Of a DNA stretch of 64,000 nt, positions 57,486 to 64,000 are shown piece by piece. The stretch spans positions 110,536,219 to 110,600,218 of the forward strand of contig OX457024.1 of NCBI GenBank assembly GCA_949752745.1. Direction: 5' to 3'. Origin of the DNA: Protula sp. h YS-2021 (Eukaryota > Annelida > Polychaeta > Sabellida > Serpulidae). How positions within the stretch are numbered: the stretch's first letter is position 1; the number at the start of each line of letters is the position of its first letter. Made by a program: the position numbers and the translations under genes. The notes under the pieces are model-generated. The model had not been told where the DNA came from. It did no database searches and worked only from the letters and a program-made list of their open reading frames with translations.

Positions 57486-57773
57486 AGACTGACTGCAACA
57501 AATATATATACATATTTCATCCCAATGGTGGTTAAACCATGGGACACCTTACAAAAATTCCTTGTTAAAGCAAATTGTATATATTATGGCCCATATTTGC
57601 TTATTAGTCAGCTGTCTTTAGTGATTGTTACTCCGAAAGAACATGCTTTCTGTTCTCATACTGCTTAATATCTTGTAGAGGCGTCTGTGTCTTACACACG
57701 ACCAAAAGGAATGGACGGTTTAGTGATCAGACGGGTTAGTAATCAGCTGTAGTTTATCATCAGTCCCAGTTAA

Positions 57774-58007
57774 TTGCAAAGAGGACGGAATATGATAATC
57801 TGCAAAACGGACAAAGTGAATGTGAAGGGGATGAGAACCACGTTATTGCCTGGCAAGAAGGACATTTCAGCATTTCGAGACTCAATAGTGCGCTGGCTGA
57901 CAGGAACTGATCGTCAGTTTTATATGCGCGATGTGTTCTTGGGGCACACAAGTCTTCCCCACACTGAGACGATTAAAGAAGTAATCGATAATTTGCTTAA
58001 TAGATAA
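57774..58007 (+). CDS. Candidate terminal exon, unknown protein (copy B)
   Basis: Counterpart of 15,529-15,762 with one amino-acid change (MIICKTDKVNVKGMRTTLL) and at least one silent change (ATA to ATT in the Ile of DISAF). The frame is unbroken to TAA. Function is unknown. Confidence 0.35.
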   Translation: MQRGRNMIICKTDKVNVKGMRTTLLPGKKDISAFRDSIVRWLTGTDRQFYMRDVFLGHTSLPHTETIKEVIDNLLNR

Positions 58008-58069
58008 TGAAATGTATGGTAGAAATGTTATTCATTTCATTTAGAATATTAAGTTGATTGTCACTGTTA

Positions 58070-58805
58070 CATTAATTTAATTTTAACTCTAGTGCATTTA
58101 AAGAAATACATGCATATTTTTTTAGAAATATGCAGCTATCTGAAATACAATTAAATCCTTTACATACTGCATTAAGCATAGGATTATTTGTGTTCATTTT
58201 TCTACTTCATGCTCACAACTTATTATTAAGAAAATAAATTAAAGTGTTGTTCTTCAACCGCAAATATGCAGTTATTTGTCCAGTTACATGGGTCAGCTAT
58301 TTCAGTCAATTGATATATTTCTTTCTAAAATTATTTGTAAGCGCGAATAAATCAGGTTTTTTTGTTACTGCAGATTGTAATGAATTTTAACAAATAAATG
58401 AATTACAATGAAATCCTTTCCAGGGTGCATTCAGCATAGCTTTAACTGTGTTTAATTTTACATTTTGCAACTGATTAAATAGAAAGCCAATAAGACTGTT
58501 GTTGTTAACTCGCAAGTATACAATTAATCGGTACAGCTACATAGGTCAGCTATTTTAGTTTGTTAATTAATTTTCTTTCCAAAGTTTTTGTAAGCGTGAG
58601 CAAAAGCAGTATTTTTGATAGTGAAAATTCAAGTGTATTTAAACAATTATGTGAATTACAAAATGAAATACAATGAAATACTTTCCATGCTGCATTAAGC
58701 ACGGCTTGAATTGTGTTTATTATCCCACTTTGCGCTAAGCAACTGATTAAATATTAACTTTTGTTGTTTAACCGCAAATATATAATTATTCGGTACAGTT
58801 ACATA
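58070..58805. repeat. Tandem repeat, three units of about 250 bp (copy B)
   Basis: Same units as 15,820-16,560, with small indels. Confidence 0.85.
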
Positions 58806-58839
58806 GTTGAACTTTTCCGTTTGGGTGGCTGTAGTTATT

Positions 58840-58876
58840 AGCTCCCAACAGGGGCCTTATGCCCCGGAGGGGAGCT
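58840..58876. repeat. Nested GC-rich hairpin (copy B)
   Basis: AGCTCCC/GGGGAGCT outer stem and GGGGC/GCCCC inner stem, as at 16,578-16,614, with one loop change. Confidence 0.85.
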
Positions 58877-58879
58877 TAT

Positions 58880-60590
58880 GGATTGGGATCTGTCCGACTC
58901 TGTTGCCACACATTCCTCTTAAACGTGTAGGTCATGTTGTCTGATAGTTTATAGGACTCACTCCCATGGTCGTAGCTTGATGCATTTTTTTGGCTCTAAC
59001 ATAATAATTGGATCTTTTAATTGTTTGTTTTTAAATTTTGGTGCTTTTAGTGCTGCTTTTAGACTTTGTTTATGCGATATCTCAAAACAGCTCATTAGCT
59101 CTTTACCATACCTTGCAGAAAATAGACCATATAGTGCAAATTTGCATTGAGATATTATTTTGATTTTTGTTACAAATTGAATTTTTGACGAATTTTTGAA
59201 AATTTTACTTAGGTGTTTTTAACTCTTTTGGATTTTGTTTTGCTATATCTCTAAAACATTTTATCAGATCATCAAGAAAGATCATACAGTGGCGATCATC
59301 ACTAAAGGTTAATTTTTTCTATTTTATCAGAAAAAAACTGTCAGGTAAAATGAAACTGTCAGAGAAATATTTCATTTTGACCTTTTACTAAAGTCACATT
59401 ATCGCACATTTAGAGCGCTAATTTTAGCATTCTTTACATGACATAAAAAACAAACACATCAAATCATTTATATTAAAGACAGTAATAAGTTTTACCTTTT
59501 AAATTGACATTTTAGTCCCAAGTTCTTTAAAAATAACGCAAAATTTGAATCTATGCTGTCGGTACTAACCGCCTTGTGCAAACTGAAAAGGAAAGGCCGT
59601 TTTCAGATATAATTGGAATGATCGATATGCCCCATTTGTTTTCATGATTAATTTTATTAAACGTTTTTGAGAAAGGTTTAAATAATTTTTTATACATTTG
59701 TGTGTCTGCTGTTAGATTTTACATATGTAAAATTTAGTTAAATCGACTACTCCTGCTTAAATTTTATGGTAACTTTTAAAAAAGATATATATTTCTATAT
59801 TAAAAAATTCAAAAATTATCCTTAGACATTTATAATAAGTTTAAGGCAAGTTAAATTACTAAATTTCATTTTTTTGTGTGTTTATTGTTCAAACATATGC
59901 GATAATAGAGAATATTAATTGGGAAATTTATATGTTTGCGAAATATATTAATTTACGGAAGTAATTTGCTTTTCTACGATTAATATGAACAAAAATCTTT
60001 GTGGAAAGTACCTCTTATAAATCAATTTTAGGTGAGAATGTGAGAATGCGGGAAGCGGGGGTAGATATCAAGTACATATCTTACGTAATGTATATTCACG
60101 ACATAGACTATACCGTAAACACGACATAGACTATACCGTAAGCAACTGGAAATCGATTTTCCTTTCATAATACGCACTGGAATATGCAGAGAACTCATTC
60201 ACAACACATTGCCAACATATTTATTTAATATATCTCAAACCAGTCATAGGTGCAACGTACCTTATATATAACACTTAGGGAGACCATTTGGATATTGTAT
60301 AATGTATCTTTTTTTAGAAGAAAGACCTGTATGCGAAGTTAAATTATCTTTTTCTTGAATTTCGTGCAAGACCATGTGTAAACATTTTGAACAGTTAAGG
60401 AAAAAAATAGTTGTTGCTATAAATCTTTAATACATAATATATAGAGGATTTTAAATAAAAACCGATCCCCTTAAAGCTAATGTTTTGGCACTTGTATTAA
60501 TACACGGCATAAAGTCTAGGATCATATTAAAAGTTTGTTATCAAGTGGCAAGAGTAGGTAAAAAACGACAGTTCTGAATCATCTGTCAAT
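58880..60590. other. Unassigned AT-rich DNA, copy B
   Basis: Non-coding. Contains the doubled CGACATAGACTATACCGTAA block (about 60,098-60,141), followed by about 120 bases (60,150-60,270) missing from copy A. Confidence 0.5.
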
Positions 60591-60595
60591 CATTG

Positions 60596-60764
60596 TGACG
60601 TCAGACCCCCAGGCGGCTTAACTCTAACCCTAATCTTAGACCATACTATGTGAGGACCCCTCTTCAGGCGACAAGAGATCTACCACACTCAATCCATGTG
60701 ACGTCATCAATCACGTGACCCACTAACACAATCTGTCTATCATCTGTCAATCATCGTGACGTCA
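60596..60764. promoter_or_regulatory. Three full CRE palindromes (TGACGTCA), copy B
   Basis: TGACGTCA at 60,596, 60,699 and 60,757, followed by TATAAGG at 60,838-60,844. All are kept relative to copy A although the C-run between them changed length. Confidence 0.5.
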
Positions 60765-60934
60765 GACCCCCCCTTAGGACATACTATGTGAGGACCCCCC
60801 AGCACATGATTCATCAGCCTTCTTCTTTATAAGGAAATTATGTGTGTATGTGCAAGAGGAAAGAAGCAGTGTTATTGGAGAGACAGGGAGGTGGAAATTC
60901 TTTTTTTGTTGGTTATGTGACAAGGAAGAGCACA

Positions 60935-61128
60935 CCATTCAAAAGCGTGTTCGAATGGCACGCACCATTCAAAGATGTGCTCGAATGGCCAGCCCATTCC
61001 AAGACGTGTTCGAATGGACAAGCTATCCATTCAAACATGTTTTCGAATGATAAGCTTTCCATTCACAAGATGTGCTCGAATGGGCCAGCTCCCCATTCAC
61101 AAGATGTGCTCGAATGGGCCAGCCCATA
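60935..61128. repeat. CATTC...GAATG minisatellite, copy B
   Basis: Counterpart of 18,558-18,765 with an extra CTATCCATTC step and one unit fewer at the 3' end. Confidence 0.9.
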
Positions 61129-61263
61129 CATTTCCCTCTAGGAAATTTTATAACATCTAATTTTAGACATCTCTTAAGAACTTGGAAATCACAGTTTTGA
61201 TGGGAAATCGAAATTTTGGCGGGAAATCAAAATTTTGACGGGAAATCAACACTTTGATTGATT

Positions 61264-61650
61264 GTTAGTCATGTAATAGCGTAGCATAGCTTTAACGTTC
61301 AGTGACCCGAGCTGGGTTGCCTGCTGACATATCCATGGGTGAGACTGAATCTTAGCCACTTAATGGTGTAATGAAATATCATGAACGAGCTTGAGTGTTA
61401 GTCATGTAATAAGGTAGAAGAGGTTCCGAGCTGGGTTGCCTACTGACATATCCATGGGTGAGACTGAATGTTAGCCACGTAATGGCGTAATGAGATATCA
61501 TTAACGAAATTGAGTGTTAGTCATGTAATAGCGTAGCAGAGCTTTGATGTTCGGTGTCCTGAGCTGGATGATCTGCTGACATACCCACGGGTGAGGCTGA
61601 GTGTTGGCTACATAATGGTGTAGCAGAGCCTAAATGTTCAGTGTCACGAA
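61264..61650. repeat. Tandem repeat, three units of 119-133 bp (copy B)
   Basis: Units start with GTTAGTCATG at about 61,264, 61,397 and 61,516 and contain GCTGACATATCC and GGGTGAG. Copy A has one unit. Confidence 0.88.
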
Positions 61651-62990
61651 CTGAGGTTAATACTGACATATTGTTCTGGAACAGCTTCAGTTTCCGACTG
61701 TGGATATTTTGTGCCTTTGTCTGTTAATTTTTTCATTTATTTTAGATATGTGATCTAAAACCTCCCTGCGGAGTGCAGAAATAGTCGTTGTCCTTTATAC
61801 TTTGACCTACAACGCTCATATCTCAACATGATAGGAGTGACATCCCTGGAGCATACAATCAAAGAGTTATTAAACAGAGTAGTTTTACTGCTGTTTTTGG
61901 TACAGACAGCTGGATCAAGAAGCAAAGTGTAAAATTAAAAGAGCTTTGGTGTAAAAGCATTCCCGCCAGAAGTTTATTCCTGATAATTCAACGCAACGCG
62001 TTCAGATATTGAAACTAAATAAACGATGACCACAGATATTGCGGGGACTAACTCGTATAAAACTGAACCCTGTCATCTAATTGGGGTGTTATCAACATAT
62101 GATTGCAGCAATATCCACAGTTCTATGTAAAAATCCTAGAAAATCGAAAATTGTTTAGCTGTAAGGATGGAAAGTGGCGCAAAAAGATTCCACTATTAAT
62201 AAAAAGATGAAGATCAGGAACGCCCAATTTTACGACGTCATGATGTTGCAGAAACGTCTAATAAGTATAAGCGTAGTTTGAAACCTAGTTAGAAAATCAG
62301 GTTTGAACATCTAGCTAGAGCACCTAGGTAGAACATCTAACAGGGTCTCTGTGCAAAACATTGCTTATGCAATGAGAGAGAACCGAGGGAACCCATCTAA
62401 CGAGAAAATTCTGAACTACGATTTTACTCATAAAAAGCATTCGATTTCACTAACAAAACTCGGGACACGTAGAACCATGATCACTTTGACGAGGAAGCGT
62501 TTGGAAGTGTGAGCAAACGTTTCAGACATTGTGCGAATGTATCATCAGCACTGCCCGGTTATTACCAACAAAAAGAAGGAAATAAATAGATTAGTCAGGG
62601 ATAGGTCCGGGTTTAGTATCGTGACCCATTTACTGAATAGAGGTAAAGATGGATAAGAACGGTATCATAACAATTAATCTAGCCTTAAAATATCCAACTA
62701 CCCTTTATCTAATTGCCTAAACAATCTAATTTCTTCTCAATGGTTTTATTTTTAATGATAAATGATATAATTTCTCAATTTATAAATTCTCTGGTTTGTA
62801 AGATCTTTTATAGATCTTTCTATAAGCGATTAACAGGGTCACCAGTTAGTCGCCTAGTGTACCGAGGTGCTTCAACAGAACGAGACGCGATAATATGTCC
62901 ACTGACGGGCTGATTTTGTTAACGGGACATACCAGAGATGCGTTAATCCTTTCTTGTCTATTTTCATTAAGTGGCATGCCAATGTAAATA
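61651..62990. other. Unassigned DNA, copy B of 19,041-20,370
   Basis: No gene or structure recognised. Nearly identical to copy A. Confidence 0.45.
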
Positions 62991-62999
62991 TAATCAAGC

Positions 63000-63450
63000 T
63001 TGAACTCCAGCACATTTACAGAAACACAGAAGAAATTCAAACAATATACGCAGTATTTTGAACTTCAATGAAATCCTTTACATGCTACATGAAACGTAGT
63101 TTCAATGATGTTTATTTATACCCCTCAAGCTGCAGGTCACAATCTTTCAAACATAGAAAAGTATAAAATTAAAATATTTTTGTTGAACATCAAAATTTTA
63201 TTCGGAATGCAATTAAAATTTATATATGCATGCCACTATTGATATAACCTACCTTGAACTCCAACACGCTTAAAGAAACACAGAAGAAATTCTAAAAATA
63301 TACGCAATATTTTGAATTTCAATGAAATCCTTCACATGCTACATGAAACGTAATTTCAAGGATGTTTATTTATACCCCTCAAGCTGCAGGATACAACCTT
63401 TCAAACATAAATAGTATAGAATTAAAGTATTGTGTTCAACAGCAAATATG
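63000..63450. repeat. Tandem repeat, two units of about 254 bp (copy B)
   Basis: Same pair as 20,380-20,840. Copy B has an extra CAAATATG before CATTATTCGG near 63,443. Confidence 0.88.
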
Positions 63451-64000
63451 CATTATTCGGAATGCAATTAAAATTTATATATTTATATAAGACGTTCTTT
63501 GGTCCATTTTGTTCATGAAATGCTTTTCAGGTTACTGTTTTTATTTTTTTATAAACAGATGACAGTAAAATCGCATAATGCTAAATTGAGCGAAAGTTTT
63601 TAATTGTTATTTCCGACTTGCTGTGAGCCATTGTCGATGGGCTATTCCGATTACTTGTATCGGTAATCCATCGCTTTAACAAATGATGATACTTTAACGG
63701 ATTAAATATATTCCTTTCTGTTAATTAATCAAACTTACTGTTTTGAAACGTTCAGAATGTGACAATTTAACTTAGACAAGCACAAAAACAGGCAAAGAAA
63801 GCCAAATACTCTTTTATCTGAGAACTTCCACATTTTCTTTCAAACAAACAGAACTTACAGATCCGTACGATTACACTGGAAGTAAAACCGTTTCTTAATT
63901 AATTTCTCGATTAAAATATTTGGAGATATTCTCCAACCTAGTAAACCAAATTATAGGGAAACGACTACTGAATTCTTAAGCAAACACGGAGAAAACTTTA
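63451..64000. other. Unassigned DNA to the window edge
   Basis: Matches 20,835-21,389 with few differences. Nothing coding was recognised, and the duplication continues beyond the edge. Confidence 0.5.

Overview
This is an AT-rich metazoan genomic window with no prokaryotic features. It has spliceosomal introns, long A/T-rich intergenic DNA, large microsatellites and remnants of several eukaryotic transposon classes. That mix fits a marine invertebrate (a mollusc or another lophotrochozoan is plausible, but I cannot prove a taxon). Almost all long reading frames are transposon debris or frames through repeats. The only intact cellular gene I can support is a small secreted cysteine-rich peptide, present twice.

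Layout. (1) Positions about 2,390-21,389 and 44,443-64,000 are two direct copies (A and B) of one segment, offset by about 42.1-42.6 kb. The B copy runs off the window. Their left parts (A 2.4-8.3 kb) differ much more than their right parts (A 8.3-21.4 kb, nearly identical). Each copy carries, on the minus strand, one intact 131-residue peptide gene with an inferred non-coding first exon and a 1.75 kb intron, a decayed Ty3/gypsy pol fragment, microsatellites, several families of 120-250 bp tandem repeats, and a block with three CRE-type TGACGTCA sites. (2) Positions 21.4-44.4 kb lie between the copies and are mostly mobile DNA. They hold a 5'-truncated LINE with an (AAT)n tail (22.0-23.9 kb), a directly repeated segment (24.2-25.0 and 26.6-27.35 kb), a second LINE on the minus strand (28.3-31.1 kb), inverted C-rich minisatellite arms (31.5-32.3 kb), a six-unit degenerate repeat (32.6-33.5 kb), and a third, broken peptide copy with its intron (33.8-35.5 kb). 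A Polinton/Maverick DNA polymerase B pseudogene follows (37.3-43.9 kb).

The most notable object is a damaged retroelement on the minus strand at about 39.8-43.4 kb, nested inside the Polinton polymerase gene. It encodes a reverse transcriptase with an FMDD active site, a CX2CX7HX4C zinc knuckle, a candidate restriction-like endonuclease (PD...E), and then, in the same frame, a complete NADAR (YbiA-like/DUF1768) domain. NADAR domains in bacteria are N-glycosidases acting on ADP-ribose-type linkages, including ADP-ribosylated guanine. A mobile element carrying one suggests a nucleic-acid or NAD-related accessory function.

The peptide family (two identical intact genes, three broken copies, all keeping intron-type flanks) shows local DNA-level duplication followed by decay. 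No tRNA, rRNA or CRISPR was recognised.
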